The position numbers and the translations under genes are program-made. Under the pieces are notes generated by a model. It worked only from the letters and a program-made list of their open reading frames with translations, was not told the DNA's origin and did not search any database. DNA of 64,000 nt, from positions 1 through 64,000 of the forward strand of contig LGRX02034390.1 of NCBI GenBank assembly GCA_001247695.2, in the 5' to 3' direction. The stretch's first letter is position 1. Each line of letters opens with the position of its first letter. The DNA comes from Cymbomonas tetramitiformis. Taxonomy: Eukaryota; Chlorophyta; Pyramimonadophyceae; Pyramimonadales; Pyramimonadaceae. Below, in pieces: positions 10,390-20,629 of this stretch.

Positions 10390-13300
10390 CTAGGAGTCAC
10401 CCGCACCACTGGGGTGCGGGCGGATCACGTCCATGAAGGACTCGATCATGCTGATGATCACCCGCACCTTGTCCTTGAGCCCAGGAAGAGGTTTGGTGAA
10501 GATATCAGCCAGGTTGAGTAAAGTGTTGATGTAAACAGGCACTAGGTACCCAGCACACACCCACCCCCGAAAGCAGTGAAAACGGATCAACACATGCTTA
10601 ATCTTGGTGGATAGCATGACATTCCTCAGAATGGAGGAGGCCGCCTGGTTGTCAATCATGACAGCCACCGGGAGCTCCAGCCTGGGAATGAAGGGTCCAG
10701 AGGTACCATACATGCCAGACCGCTGAGAGTGGTACTCCCGCGGACCGTCCTCATAGCCCGTGCCATCATATGGTACTGGCACGGCGTGAGGCAGGGCATA
10801 CAGGCTGCTGTCAGGAACAGGCTCAGCCTCCCGGTAGTGTAGGGGGGAGGCGGGGCCCATCTGACCATGACCCATAGCATGATTCTCGAAGAACGTGGCC
10901 GCCCTCTGCATCCAAGAAGTGTCAGCTGCAGGGAAGGCCGTAGACAGAGCCAGAGCAGACACACCCGGCTCCTGCTGCGTAATTCTGATAAAGCCGAACA
11001 TCTCCACAATCATATGGATAGCAGACATGGCCCGCTGCCCAACCACAGAGGCGGCCACATACTCAGATCCAGTGGAGGACATCTCAGCATCAGTCTGGCG
11101 GGCACATACCCAATGAAGGACCATGCCGTTGAGGAATACAATGCCTCCCGAGTAGGAGAGACACCCGTTGAGTTTGTCACGAGCATGGTCAGCATCCGAA
11201 TACACCTGTATTGTGAGCACAGAAAGCGGTGCACTGGGGTAAGCATAACGGATACGGTAGTGCCGTGTGAAGTACAGATACTGAGCCACTCTCTGAAGTG
11301 CCTCCCAGGCCTGAGCCGAGGGGCATGAGGAGAACTGTGCCAGATATATGACTGAGTAATAGATATCTGGCCTGGTGCACCGTGCAATCCACAGCAGGGA
11401 CCCAAGCAGTGAGAGATACGGGGTGACAAGGGTGAGATCAGGGTGCTCCGGCTTCTGGATAATGAGGTTCACATCCATCGGATTGTGATAGGTTTTGGCC
11501 GGAAGCTTGAACTTGGACATGAGCTCCTTGATCTGCCTGGTTTGGGACAATGCAATGCCCCACCGATCATAGTCAACCGCAAGCTGCAGGACGGCTGTCA
11601 TACGGCCAAGATTCTTGCTCTTGAATGCCGCCTGGAAAGCTGCCCAGAAAGCCTGGTGGAAGGCATCATCACATGTCAGCCCGAAGTCATCCACGTAGAC
11701 AGCCACGAAGGCCACGAACGCAGAGGTCACAATATAGTACAGGCACGGGTCATATGTGGACTGGGTGAAGTGCATTCCCTGATAGGTGAAGGACTTCATG
11801 AATTTGTTGGCCAGCTTCTGCCAGGAAGCACCAGCTGTCCGTAGCCCGTAGAGAGCATAGAGCAGCTTGGCATAGCCATATCTGCCCTTATACATATACC
11901 CAGAGGGGAACCGCACATATATAGGAACCTCCAGACGGGCATGAACAAAGGCCTGACTGACGTCAAAGTGATAGACCATAACCCCCATACCAGCAAAGAT
12001 AATAGACAGGATGAAGAGAAGGCGGAAGGTGGGCAGGTCTGCTACCGTGCATGCGGTCTCAGCTTGGGTGTAGCCCCAGTGCCATGTGGCAGCCACGGCC
12101 ATCCGAGCTTTATGAATTTGGACGGGTGGCAGACCATCCCGTGGCTTCCAGGGCTTATTCAGCACAAAGATGGTGCTGGTGGCGATCTCACCGTCGGGTA
12201 GCACCTCCACCGGTTCAATCTTACCCTGGTCAATCAGAGGCTGCACCTCCCCACCGGTAATAGCCTCCTCCCACTGAGCCCCATCAGGCATAGACAGTGC
12301 CTGGCGGTACCCACCCGGCAGTGGCAGATCAGGAGCTGCAGTGTGGTACAGGCGCTCGGCGAGGTCAGCAGAGATATGACTGAAGCTGAGTGTGCCACCG
12401 GCTGGCAATGTACTGACCGTGTCCTCTGGTGGGACCACATAGTGCGGAAGGAGCCACTGGTCCTGCTCCGGGTGGTCGGAGAAGGGAAGGTGGCAAGCAC
12501 TGTGGGTATCAGGGAACACCACCAGACTGGCACGGAGGTCCATGGCATAGGCACGTGGGGCAGTCACATCACCGTAGGCCATAGGCCGGAAGAGCACCCC
12601 ATAGGACCTGGACCGCCTCATGTCCGTGGACACAATGAGTGCCGGATACAGCGGATCACCGCGGGCCTCCTGAGCCTTAGCCAGAGTCCAGAGCGGGTAG
12701 TGTTGATTGACACAGTCAATGACCCTGCGGCGGTCCAGCCAGTGGACCAAGTCAAACCAAGCAGTGCCTGCAGGGTCCGCCATGACATACTGCTGGGCGG
12801 TGGTCCAGAAAGTGTCTGCTGAACCAGTGTCAAGCAACTGCACGGTGGCATAGGTCTCACCGTCCCGGGTGTCATAATAGGCAGCCACGGAATGGACTGT
12901 CACCACCATGTCAGTGGTGTAGTCCCTCCACGGCTCCGGCCTGTCACTGGGCACGGGTGCGGAGTGCTGCTCGTCGGGAGCGGGGGCAGGGAACGATGAC
13001 ATCACCTGCCCGAACTCTGAGTAGTTTCTGATGAAGTCTGGCCGGCCTTCGGAGACAACTTTGTTTCTCTCCAGGTCCAGTACCTTGTAGGCCGAGGACC
13101 TGAGGCTGATGCCCACAAACCGCCCCTGCCAGGCCCGGGGGGTCCGCTTCTTGGAGACCCCCGGATGGCGGGCCCGCATCTGCTGAGCATCCATGGCCAC
13201 AGTGCACAGGGTGCCGAATATCTCGATACGGGAGTAGGTAAAGTGATAGCCCATAAGGTGATAGAATGGCACCACGGCGTCCCGCCCATGAGGCAGGATA

Positions 13301-16300
13301 TCCCATAGCAGGCAGGCATGACTGTCCGCAAGAGGCCAGTAGGTGAGGTCCATACCGGCTGTCTCCAGGAGAGCACGGGAGACCGACGAGATCTTACCAA
13401 TCACATATTCAGCCATGAAGTTCTGCCAGTGCAGGGTGGGTGACGACTGCAGGTGTTTGATGCCATGGTGTTTGTACAGAGCCTGTGCTGCAGGGTCACA
13501 CAGCTCCGGGGCACAATCAGTGCGGAGAACCAGGCCAGTGCAGGCAAAGCCGTGATGAACAACATCTGCCAGGAACTGAGCCAGGACGAAGCTGTATGCC
13601 GACTTCTCAGCAGAGAAGTAGCAAAGTGTAAACCTCACAGTGAACTCCACAAAGGTCCAGCGGTACCTCGACCCGTCATAGCCAATAGGCGTGATCGGGC
13701 CTGTAGCATCAGCAGCCCACATAGATCCAGGCTTCTGAGCCCTGTATCTGTCAGCCGGAGGGTGCTTCGGGCTCGGCTGCACTGTCCGCATACGGGCACA
13801 CACAGCACAGGCCTCAGCACAGGTCCTGTGAGCCAGCAGCTGCTCCCGAGTAACTGTAGTGCCAGGTCGGGCGATGTCAACACCAAGGTCCATGAGCTGA
13901 GCCAGCCTGAGACCATGAGCATGAGCATATGCGGAATGGCACCACCTCTCAGGGGTGAACCTCATGGATGTGTACTGATCACGGTAGATGATAGCCACCG
14001 GGAACGGGGTGCCAGCAATGAAGACACGGTCCCCCCCGCCCTCCGAGCCAGCCGACTGAAGGGGCCGTCCAGCATAGGTGTGCTCACGACGGTAGCTGAA
14101 TATGCCCTCTGTGCCAGCTGGGTACACATGTAGCACCTCCCAATGAATAAGGTGCTGCCTGAAGGTACTGAGGTGTGACTGGGGGATCAAGAAGAGGAAT
14201 ACCGTGTGCTCGGGGTCGGTTGCAAAGTCCCGGTTGGCCTTCTTGAGCATCCGCTCACAGGTGAGTCTGTCAAAGGGCGGGTTGCCATATATATAGGCAC
14301 CGGCCCAGAGGTGACCCCAGCAGGAATCAGATAGTGAATACCTGACTGGGCAGGTCTGGTTGTTACCCACGCCGGGGGGGAGGTCGTCTCCGAAGAGGGA
14401 GATGTCAAAGTTGTGTTCCCCGGTTTTGGCCAAGGCAGCAGGCGAGCCCTTCAGGAAAGCCCACTTGGCATACTCTGAGCGTGCCCACATCCAGTCACAG
14501 ATCTCACCGGTGCGGACACGTGAGACAGTCTGGGTGAGTGCACTGGCTGCCCCCTCAGGGACCTCCGCCCACATATAGTCTGTGCCAGAGTCAATGATCC
14601 GATAGACACGGCCAGTAGGCAGGTGGGTGTAGGTGAGGGATACAAGGTCAGGGGACCCGAAGCCGAGGGATAGCATAACCCGAGAAGACAGCAGAGTGCG
14701 GCAGCCGGCCTTATAGTGTGAGTTTGGGAGAACGAAGTGGTCGATGGCGCCGTCCTGGACACAGACCCCATACAGGTGGAATGTCACAGTAGCATCCGTC
14801 CTGTGAGACCCAGCCGTGACCATGGTGAAGGCCACCGTACGGGTGTAGTCCACGTCGGTGCAGGCCGACAGGTCCCCGCACATGACACATGTGGCTCCAG
14901 AGTCACACACGATGCCTCTGTCAACCCGGACGGGTGCAGGGACAGCACTGGCCAGAGAACTGAATCCAGAAGCAGCCCACTCCTCGTCGGGCACATGCAA
15001 CGGAACTGACTCTGCACTGCCATAAACCAGAATACCAGTATAGCCAGCAGGTACCAGAGGGTAAACCACTGTAACTGACCCAAGCTGACCAGACAGTACA
15101 CCAAGCTCCACAGAAGCATAAGTACCCACAGCATAACCAGAGACCAGACATAAGCCGGTATCACCGGTAGCCAGTCCATCAGCTGAGAAAAGCTGACCAG
15201 CAGAACGGCCGACGGACCCCCCTGCTGGCGGGGTAAGCTGACTGACTGACTGACTGACTGACTGTCTGACTGACTGCCGCAGACCCAGAGAATACCCAAA
15301 CAGTAGTGCCGAGGTACACAGGGCCAGGCCACAGATAACCAGAATAGCAGTCCAGACCGGTGAGGAGCGGCGAGAGGTACGGGGCTCACCCGCCGGAGGC
15401 TGGGTTGTTGAGGGCTGGTGCCCGCCCGTCGGTGACTGGCGGTTGACAAGGTGTCGCCAGGTGCGTACGGGAGTCCTGGCACCAACGGCAGGAAGACAGG
15501 CCGAGATAGCCAGACCCCAGGTGACAGCATGCCAAAGCACCAGAGCCCGTGGGTGCACCTCCAGCACAGCACCGGAGGCACCACCAGACTGCACCGCATC
15601 TGCCGTGCCAGAGAATGCTAGAATGCACAGCAGACTCATGTACATGTAGTGACCCGCCCCATAGGGCCTGCGGCCCGGGCCACCCGGACCCCTGGGTCGG
15701 GACGGTGGTGCCGTGCTCACCAGCTGCACAGCTCCAGGGAATTCGTTGTTGGTTGTTGTGATTTGCACGTCGGCTGCCGGCACCGCTGGCTGCTGCGGCT
15801 CAACACTGAAGTGCTGCATAGACATGGCAGGGTCCGAAGGCTGGTGCACGGCAACATGGAGCTGAGCAGGCGTCATCTCACCGTCGGGTCCGTCCCCATC
15901 GCCAGGGTCCTGGTACGAGTTGAAGCGGTTGACTGCGTCATAGTACTGCTCCTCCGAGCGGCCACATGAGTCCCAGATAGCCCACTCCGACTCAGTCCAC
16001 TGCTCCCCACTGTCAACGGCAGAGTGCGGCACCACGGCAGCCGCCTGGGCCGCGGGGATGTCAAGCGGTGCCTCCCCGAGCTCCAATGAGTAAGTGTACA
16101 GGCATGACTCATACACCTCCTCCTCCGGATCGAGGAAAGCCGCATCCAACTCTGATAGGATGTCTGCAATGGGCGTGCCCTCGGGGTGGAACCCCGCCAC
16201 ATGAGCACTCTGCACGCCTCCAGGGCAGTCACGGCGGAAGTGAGGGCCGCCGCAGTCCCAGCACTGGACCGAGTGGCGGCCCTGTGCATCTCGCGTCACC

Positions 16301-17583
16301 CGCAAGGCAGTCGGTGAACCACCGGATGCAGGCTGCCGCTGCCCCTGAGTCCGCGGCGGAGGGGCATGAGGGGAAGGGTGAGAGCCCTTCCTGTGTCCCT
16401 TCATGTTTTGTTGTCGATTCTTTCCACCGCGGGCCGGTCTGGCGCGGGGAGCTGTACCCCTGTCGCCCCCAGACCGGTGAGCACCCTGTCCGGCCGCCTG
16501 TGGCTGAGCATCCTGAGTCTGTGGCGGGTGCCTGGGCTCGTCACGCCTGCGGCCACCAACAATGCGAGTCTGCGGGATGCCCGCACGGGCCAGAAGGGCG
16601 GCAGAAGGGGACTCCCCAGAGAGAAGTGAGGCCGCCAATGCGGAGACCCCATCCTTCTTTTTCTTCTCCTTAAGCAGCTTCTTCTCCTCTGTTTTCTGTT
16701 GGTGGAAGGCTTTTACAGCCAACGTGAACTGCTGAATGCCGAGCGCCCGCTTCTCCCTGCCCTCGGCCGTTTTAGAACTCCACTCCTGTAGAAGGTCCTT
16801 ATAGTACAGAGGGCACATGCGAAGGGTGAGGAGATCCAAGGCGAACCCCACACCCCACACATCGTCAGGCTCTACACCAGGTCTGAGCTCGGAACGGACA
16901 GCGGTGTGGTGCTGCATAAAACCCTTAATATAGGGCTCGGGGTCAACATCCTCCAGCAGCTCGATCGCAGGAGCCGTCTCGAACAGGTAACCATGGGAAA
17001 CCCACGGCCTGCGCCGTCTGGCAACGGCTCGGCAGACAACCAGCCACGCACGGCGTCCATCATCCGGAGACACCGTAGCCGACTCCTCAATGAGCCGAAG
17101 GCATGATCCACGCACCAGCGACGTCAAGATGCGAAATAAAATGCGAGTGGCTTCAGGAAGAACAGCCGCCGTGAGGTCAGTCGGGTGGAATACCGTGTCA
17201 AACTGAAGGTTGAAGTCGGTAAGTTGGGTCTGTACCGCTTTGGTGAAACGGTCCAGTGCAACTTCTCGAGGCACTTGGCCTTTGATCTTGTCGATGTCAA
17301 AGACCCATTCCGAAGCCTTGATGTGAGTTGGCCGGCACTGGTCACGAACCTGCTGAATAATGCTGGCCCGGTGACCAGGCTCGCGGAGAATCGTCTGGCA
17401 GTCCTTAAGGAAGTCCCTGAGAACCAAAGCACCGTCCGAGTCATCACTGTCAAGCGGGCGACGCTTTACAGGTGTAGGGGGCACAGGCTCTTCAGGGCCG
17501 TCGCTGAAGGGAAGCGCCCTCCGCGTGTCGATCCCAGCCGGGACCGGCGTGGTAAATCCATCCGAAGAATCCACGGTAGTCAT
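10390..17583 (-). CDS. Copia-1 Gag-Pol polyprotein (2397 aa)
   Basis: Starts at an ATG at 17583. Rough domain order: Gag core (1-330), basic Arg/Gly/Gln-rich stretch, shortened zinc knuckle C-X2-C-X3-H-X4-C (about 440-452), hydrophobic helices (about 645-660, 680-700, 743-767), aspartic protease CDSGAT (about 892), Dam-like module with NPPF (N1101), integrase zinc motif (about 1216-1265), integrase catalytic D/D/E (about 1292, 1355, 1390), RT with YVDD (1963-1966), and Copia RNase H beginning YSDADHA (about 2131). It is much longer than the usual 1300-1500 aa Copia polyprotein. The excess comes from the hydrophobic region, the methyltransferase-like module, a long integrase-RT linker, and about 110 extra residues inside RNase H. 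No frameshift separates gag and pol, so the Gag excess must be set some other way. Confidence 0.93.
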   Translation of the reverse strand: MTTVDSSDGFTTPVPAGIDTRRALPFSDGPEEPVPPTPVKRRPLDSDDSDGALVLRDFLKDCQTILREPGHRASIIQQVRDQCRPTHIKASEWVFDIDKIKGQVPREVALDRFTKAVQTQLTDFNLQFDTVFHPTDLTAAVLPEATRILFRILTSLVRGSCLRLIEESATVSPDDGRRAWLVVCRAVARRRRPWVSHGYLFETAPAIELLEDVDPEPYIKGFMQHHTAVRSELRPGVEPDDVWGVGFALDLLTLRMCPLYYKDLLQEWSSKTAEGREKRALGIQQFTLAVKAFHQQKTEEKKLLKEKKKKDGVSALAASLLSGESPSAALLARAGIPQTRIVGGRRRDEPRHPPQTQDAQPQAAGQGAHRSGGDRGTAPRARPARGGKNRQQNMKGHRKGSHPSPHAPPPRTQGQRQPASGGSPTALRVTRDAQGRHSVQCWDCGGPHFRRDCPGGVQSAHVAGFHPEGTPIADILSELDAAFLDPEEEVYESCLYTYSLELGEAPLDIPAAQAAAVVPHSAVDSGEQWTESEWAIWDSCGRSEEQYYDAVNRFNSYQDPGDGDGPDGEMTPAQLHVAVHQPSDPAMSMQHFSVEPQQPAVPAADVQITTTNNEFPGAVQLVSTAPPSRPRGPGGPGRRPYGAGHYMYMSLLCILAFSGTADAVQSGGASGAVLEVHPRALVLWHAVTWGLAISACLPAVGARTPVRTWRHLVNRQSPTGGHQPSTTQPPAGEPRTSRRSSPVWTAILVICGLALCTSALLFGYSLGLRQSVRQSVSQSVSQLTPPAGGSVGRSAGQLFSADGLATGDTGLCLVSGYAVGTYASVELGVLSGQLGSVTVVYPLVPAGYTGILVYGSAESVPLHVPDEEWAASGFSSLASAVPAPVRVDRGIVCDSGATCVMCGDLSACTDVDYTRTVAFTMVTAGSHRTDATVTFHLYGVCVQDGAIDHFVLPNSHYKAGCRTLLSSRVMLSLGFGSPDLVSLTYTHLPTGRVYRIIDSGTDYMWAEVPEGAASALTQTVSRVRTGEICDWMWARSEYAKWAFLKGSPAALAKTGEHNFDISLFGDDLPPGVGNNQTCPVRYSLSDSCWGHLWAGAYIYGNPPFDRLTCERMLKKANRDFATDPEHTVFLFLIPQSHLSTFRQHLIHWEVLHVYPAGTEGIFSYRREHTYAGRPLQSAGSEGGGDRVFIAGTPFPVAIIYRDQYTSMRFTPERWCHSAYAHAHGLRLAQLMDLGVDIARPGTTVTREQLLAHRTCAEACAVCARMRTVQPSPKHPPADRYRAQKPGSMWAADATGPITPIGYDGSRYRWTFVEFTVRFTLCYFSAEKSAYSFVLAQFLADVVHHGFACTGLVLRTDCAPELCDPAAQALYKHHGIKHLQSSPTLHWQNFMAEYVIGKISSVSRALLETAGMDLTYWPLADSHACLLWDILPHGRDAVVPFYHLMGYHFTYSRIEIFGTLCTVAMDAQQMRARHPGVSKKRTPRAWQGRFVGISLRSSAYKVLDLERNKVVSEGRPDFIRNYSEFGQVMSSFPAPAPDEQHSAPVPSDRPEPWRDYTTDMVVTVHSVAAYYDTRDGETYATVQLLDTGSADTFWTTAQQYVMADPAGTAWFDLVHWLDRRRVIDCVNQHYPLWTLAKAQEARGDPLYPALIVSTDMRRSRSYGVLFRPMAYGDVTAPRAYAMDLRASLVVFPDTHSACHLPFSDHPEQDQWLLPHYVVPPEDTVSTLPAGGTLSFSHISADLAERLYHTAAPDLPLPGGYRQALSMPDGAQWEEAITGGEVQPLIDQGKIEPVEVLPDGEIATSTIFVLNKPWKPRDGLPPVQIHKARMAVAATWHWGYTQAETACTVADLPTFRLLFILSIIFAGMGVMVYHFDVSQAFVHARLEVPIYVRFPSGYMYKGRYGYAKLLYALYGLRTAGASWQKLANKFMKSFTYQGMHFTQSTYDPCLYYIVTSAFVAFVAVYVDDFGLTCDDAFHQAFWAAFQAAFKSKNLGRMTAVLQLAVDYDRWGIALSQTRQIKELMSKFKLPAKTYHNPMDVNLIIQKPEHPDLTLVTPYLSLLGSLLWIARCTRPDIYYSVIYLAQFSSCPSAQAWEALQRVAQYLYFTRHYRIRYAYPSAPLSVLTIQVYSDADHARDKLNGCLSYSGGIVFLNGMVLHWVCARQTDAEMSSTGSEYVAASVVGQRAMSAIHMIVEMFGFIRITQQEPGVSALALSTAFPAADTSWMQRAATFFENHAMGHGQMGPASPLHYREAEPVPDSSLYALPHAVPVPYDGTGYEDGPREYHSQRSGMYGTSGPFIPRLELPVAVMIDNQAASSILRNVMLSTKIKHVLIRFHCFRGWVCAGYLVPVYINTLLNLADIFTKPLPGLKDKVRVIISMIESFMDVIRPHPSGAGDS

Positions 17584-18240
17584 GGCAGCCGTAAGCGAAG
17601 CACCGGCGCGATGAAACCCTAACGATAAGGGCGAGCCCCCCTCAAGGAAGGGGCCAAATCTGAAATAAATTCAAAATCTGCTCCGATGCCCACGAAACTC
17701 GGCAACACGGCCGGGATTGGCGAAGTAAAAATACTGTCCAAAGGAAAATGTCTGAGCCCAACTACTCCGTAAGTTATAAGCGTCCAAAAACGGCCAAGTC
17801 GCCCGCAAGATTACAAAATCCGCTCAATATACACAAACAAGCGGCAAGCGTGGCGAATTAAGGTAAAATGTCACGGGTAAAGACGCATAGAGTTGCGAGG
17901 AAAGATGCGGAGCGGCGGGGGTGGGCGGAAAGTAGGAGTGGGAGGTCGAGGTCCTTGCGCTTGTCGATGTCCGAGGTCATGGTCCGTTTAACGTGTCGCG
18001 ATCCACTTGGTACCAAACTCTGCGCAAAGCTGCATACAATCGGGGGCCCCAGCGCTCTCTGACCCATCTTCTCCGTACTCTCCTCCGCCACTCGTCGCGC
18101 TTACCTCTCCATCCACGCAGTCAGTTGTGCCGCGAAAACACGGCACCCCGCAACATTCTACCTACTCAGCCACGCTCGCCCCTCTACAGCTTTAGCCAGC
18201 CATTTAGTGGCTTTGAATCAAAACCACTTTAGGCAAGTGG
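17584..18240 (-). other. Copia-1 untranslated leader
   Basis: About 650 bp between primer site and Gag start. It contains no convincing ORF in element sense. Packaging and dimerisation signals would be expected here but cannot be read off. Confidence 0.6.
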
Positions 18241-18253
18241 TGGGCCTATAGCC
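18241..18253 (-). promoter_or_regulatory. Copia-1 primer binding site
   Basis: Element-sense GGCTATAGGCCCA directly follows the 5' LTR. With two differences it matches GGTTATGGGCC, the complement of the initiator tRNA-Met anticodon arm used as a half-tRNA primer by Drosophila copia. Confidence 0.6.
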
Positions 18254-18509
18254 TACTAGAATGTCCTAGTGACACAGTGAAAACGCTGAACGCCGTAGGG
18301 TTTGAGCGAGGCAATCGGGTATATCAAAAGATAGAAATGAATACACGACTCTCAGGCTATCTAAGCTCTGAGGCCGTCACTAGGCAATCATATCGTGTGT
18401 CACAGTCTAAGCTACCGAAGTCGAACTACTGAGTACAGGTAGGAAGTCACTGTACTGTCACTGTCACTGTCATACGTCATACGTGATACTGAACTACTGA
18501 ATCTCAGCA
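18254..18509 (-). repeat. Copia-1 5' LTR
   Basis: 256 bp, identical by eye to 9591-9846. Promoter and polyadenylation signals for the element would lie here. Confidence 0.93.
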
Positions 18510-18514
18510 GCACT

Positions 18515-18924
18515 TTCCACAAAGTCCTCCACTCGATAAACCGAGTTATTTGGTGGGCATTGAAGGGTTGAGGGACCTCGCCCAACTCCCCAATATGGAC
18601 ACTATTACTTCATAAATATCCAATAGTTGACTACCGTGGTAGTTATGGATGTTTCCGCCCTCATACTGATCCCATACTGCTAAAAACGAATTCGCCCTTA
18701 CGGTGTTAAGGGCTCAATTTTACGTTTGACGCCCGTATGCCACAGCCTCGGCCTCAAACAGGCTTGACACGACTTGAGGTCACACTTGGACAGTTCCGAG
18801 TTCGACTTCTTGAATTTTCTCACATCACACATTGACACATGTGTCAATGTGCCATTCCGATTGTGCGCCTGAACGCCCGAAGCTCCCGAAACCTGAGGCG
18901 TTCGCCTGCTAGACACGCAGACTT
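18515..18924. other. No gene seen
   Basis: Includes GCCCTTACGGTGTTAAGGGC (18695-18714), resembling an inverted counterpart at 9160-9185. This may be a decayed element end. Confidence 0.4.
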
Positions 18925-19133
18925 CACTGCTGAACAACCACCTGCTAGACCGCTTCACTGCACAACAACCACCGGCTAGACTTCACTGCATAACAATCAC
19001 CTGCTAGACAGCACTGCATAACAACCACCTGCTAGACTTCACTGCAGAACAACCACCTGCTAAACTTCACTGCAGAACTGCCACCTGCTAGACTTCACGG
19101 CGCGACTGCAGAACAACCACCTGCAGAACAACC
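18925..19133 (+). repeat. Minisatellite, ~27-bp unit
   Basis: About seven imperfect copies around the consensus TTCACTGCAGAACAACCACC followed by TGCTAGAC. Some copies are shortened or interrupted. Confidence 0.85.
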
Positions 19134-19300
19134 GATAGTAATAGTATGTTTTGCATCGTATTTGCAATATCCGAATCGTCTTCAAATAAGATAATAACTT
19201 AACCGACGTTCTCGTCACGAAACCCTAAATAAATAATAAAACACAAGGTCACATTGCCTCACGGGGAGGGGAGGGGATCCTCCACAAGTCTCTTGTGCTA

Positions 19301-19359
19301 ATACGCAATACGCGTAAAAGTTCGAGACCCCAAAATACGCAAATTACGAGTAAATTACG
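19301..19359 (+). repeat. Second copy of the ~58-bp dispersed repeat
   Basis: Partner of 9082-9139, same orientation. Confidence 0.6.
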
Positions 19360-19705
19360 GTACCATATACTGCGTATCTGCCAACATAGCTAGAGGCCAC
19401 CTGACGGCCCAAAAGAAATCGTGAAACGGTGGTCCTTCGTGTCATAGGACTACGCGCGTTTCTGGTCCGTCCTACCACAAGGACTTCCGGGCAGTAGCCA
19501 TTCGTCGTCACATTCGGAACCTTTTTCGTTTTCATACTCGTGCTCGGACCCTGCACTGCTCGCACTCCTACATTTTCTTTTGCCACCGCCACGAACCAAG
19601 CCTGATGTGCGTAACAACGAAAATTCCGTCACCGTATCGCTACAATCTCAGGAAATATGAGAAAGAGAATTCGTTGAACAAAAGAGAAGGGATCACAACG
19701 CTGTT

Positions 19706-20220
19706 CTACGTACTTCCAGAGTTCTCATCACTACCAAGGACTATCGGACCCACAAAATCATCACCAAAATAGGTGGAAAGGCCGTTGGTACGCCGCAGAT
19801 AATAATCGGTGTACTCGGTCAAAGAATTGTGCAGAGCGACAGAGAAGGCATGGACTTCGGCATACCCAGCCACTTCAGGGTTGAGCACCTAATCATTTTT
19901 GCCCTTCCTGTCAAAAGCGTTCTCCGGAAGGTAGGTGACGGGTGTGCGTGCAACCGGATTGCCACGGGGAAAACGTCCCACGCATTCGACCTAGGAGGAG
20001 GAGGAGGAGCCGGGAAATCGGACGGAGGATCTATATCGTCGATACAGCCCCGGGTGACCGTCCGTTCGTTGTTTTCATGAGAAAAGAATGAACCTTCGAA
20101 CGACGTTGAGCTATATGTTGTCGAATTTTCTTGAGGATTGTAAGCATCGACACTGAAGGGCAAGAAATACAAACGCAGAAAACGACAACATAAACCCACC
20201 CGCATCGCGGGATACTGCAT
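19706..20220 (-). pseudogene. Decayed coding fragment with a Pro-rich PRSNAWDVF motif
   Basis: Two overlapping minus-strand frames read as one protein if joined across a shift near 19890: an acidic Ser/Thr-rich segment, a proline run followed by RSNAWDVF, then a segment ending in a stop at 19706. The proline-run plus (S/N)-A-W-D pattern recalls plant DUF630/DUF632 proteins, but that rests on a short motif only. The frame shift, and the absence of a start outside a trinucleotide repeat, suggest a broken exon. Low-complexity coincidence is the main alternative. Confidence 0.3.
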
Positions 20221-20233
20221 GTCGATTGTTGTC

Positions 20234-20266
<33 letters not shown>
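20234..20266. repeat. (TAA)n microsatellite
   Basis: About eleven trinucleotide units. It creates the poly-Ile tract of the minus frame, which is not coding. Confidence 0.9.
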
Positions 20267-20267
20267 T

Positions 20268-20579
20268 AATAAAACATTTACGCTAGCAAAGGGGACAAAG
20301 TCCTGAGAGTGCGGTATCCCTGCAAAGCAGGCTAGTGAAAACACCAGGGGCTACTCCCTCTGCTATAGCGCGCCCACAAAGGGGCTCAGCCCACTTTTCA
20401 GCAGGGTGACATCTAGAGAAAAAGCTAAGTGCTAGGCAAAAAAACTCTAGAGGATGGAGAAGCAGCCATGGCCGGGTGAGTGGAGGGGAGGCTGAATCTG
20501 CATGTCGACTGTTGTCTTAGAAAGGAGGTCGGGTTGTGGAAATAAAACACGCTTGATGATCTGAGTGGCTACTATCCGG
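20268..20579. other. No gene seen
   Basis: Bounded by two near-identical 20-mers, GCATGTCGATTGTTGTCTTA at 20217 and GCATGTCGACTGTTGTCTTA at 20501, hinting at a small insertion between short direct repeats. Confidence 0.35.
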
Positions 20580-20629
20580 CAGTCCTTGTGACAGGACAGT
20601 AATTGTCGACAGTCCTTTCACAAGGACCG
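20580..20629. repeat. Two copies of a dispersed AGTCCTT...AAGGACT palindrome
   Basis: CAGTCCTTGTGACAGGAC and CAGTCCTTTCACAAGGACC lie in opposite orientation. Further copies are at 21002-21020 and 21760-21780, and related CCTACCACAAGGA forms at 8283-8307 and 19464-19486. Confidence 0.6.

Larger units (their letters stand above)
9586..18514 (-). mobile_element. Copia-1: complete LTR retrotransposon
   Basis: Two 256-bp LTRs flank one gag-pol ORF. GCACT is duplicated on both sides (9586-9590, 18510-18514), a 5-bp target duplication typical of Copia. The LTRs look identical by eye, the ORF is uninterrupted, and primer site and polypurine tract are in place. This indicates a recent and possibly still competent insertion. 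The order in the polyprotein is Gag, hydrophobic segments, protease, methyltransferase-like module, integrase, reverse transcriptase, RNase H. Integrase before RT defines Copia/Ty1. Confidence 0.93.

Noticed and set aside
13453..14133. 226-codon plus-strand open frame
   Set aside because: Antisense to the well-supported integrase region of Copia-1. It arises from GC-rich codon use on the other strand and has no domain.
18925..19133. Possible CRISPR-like array
   Set aside because: The units are contiguous imperfect tandem copies with no unique spacers, in eukaryotic DNA: a minisatellite.
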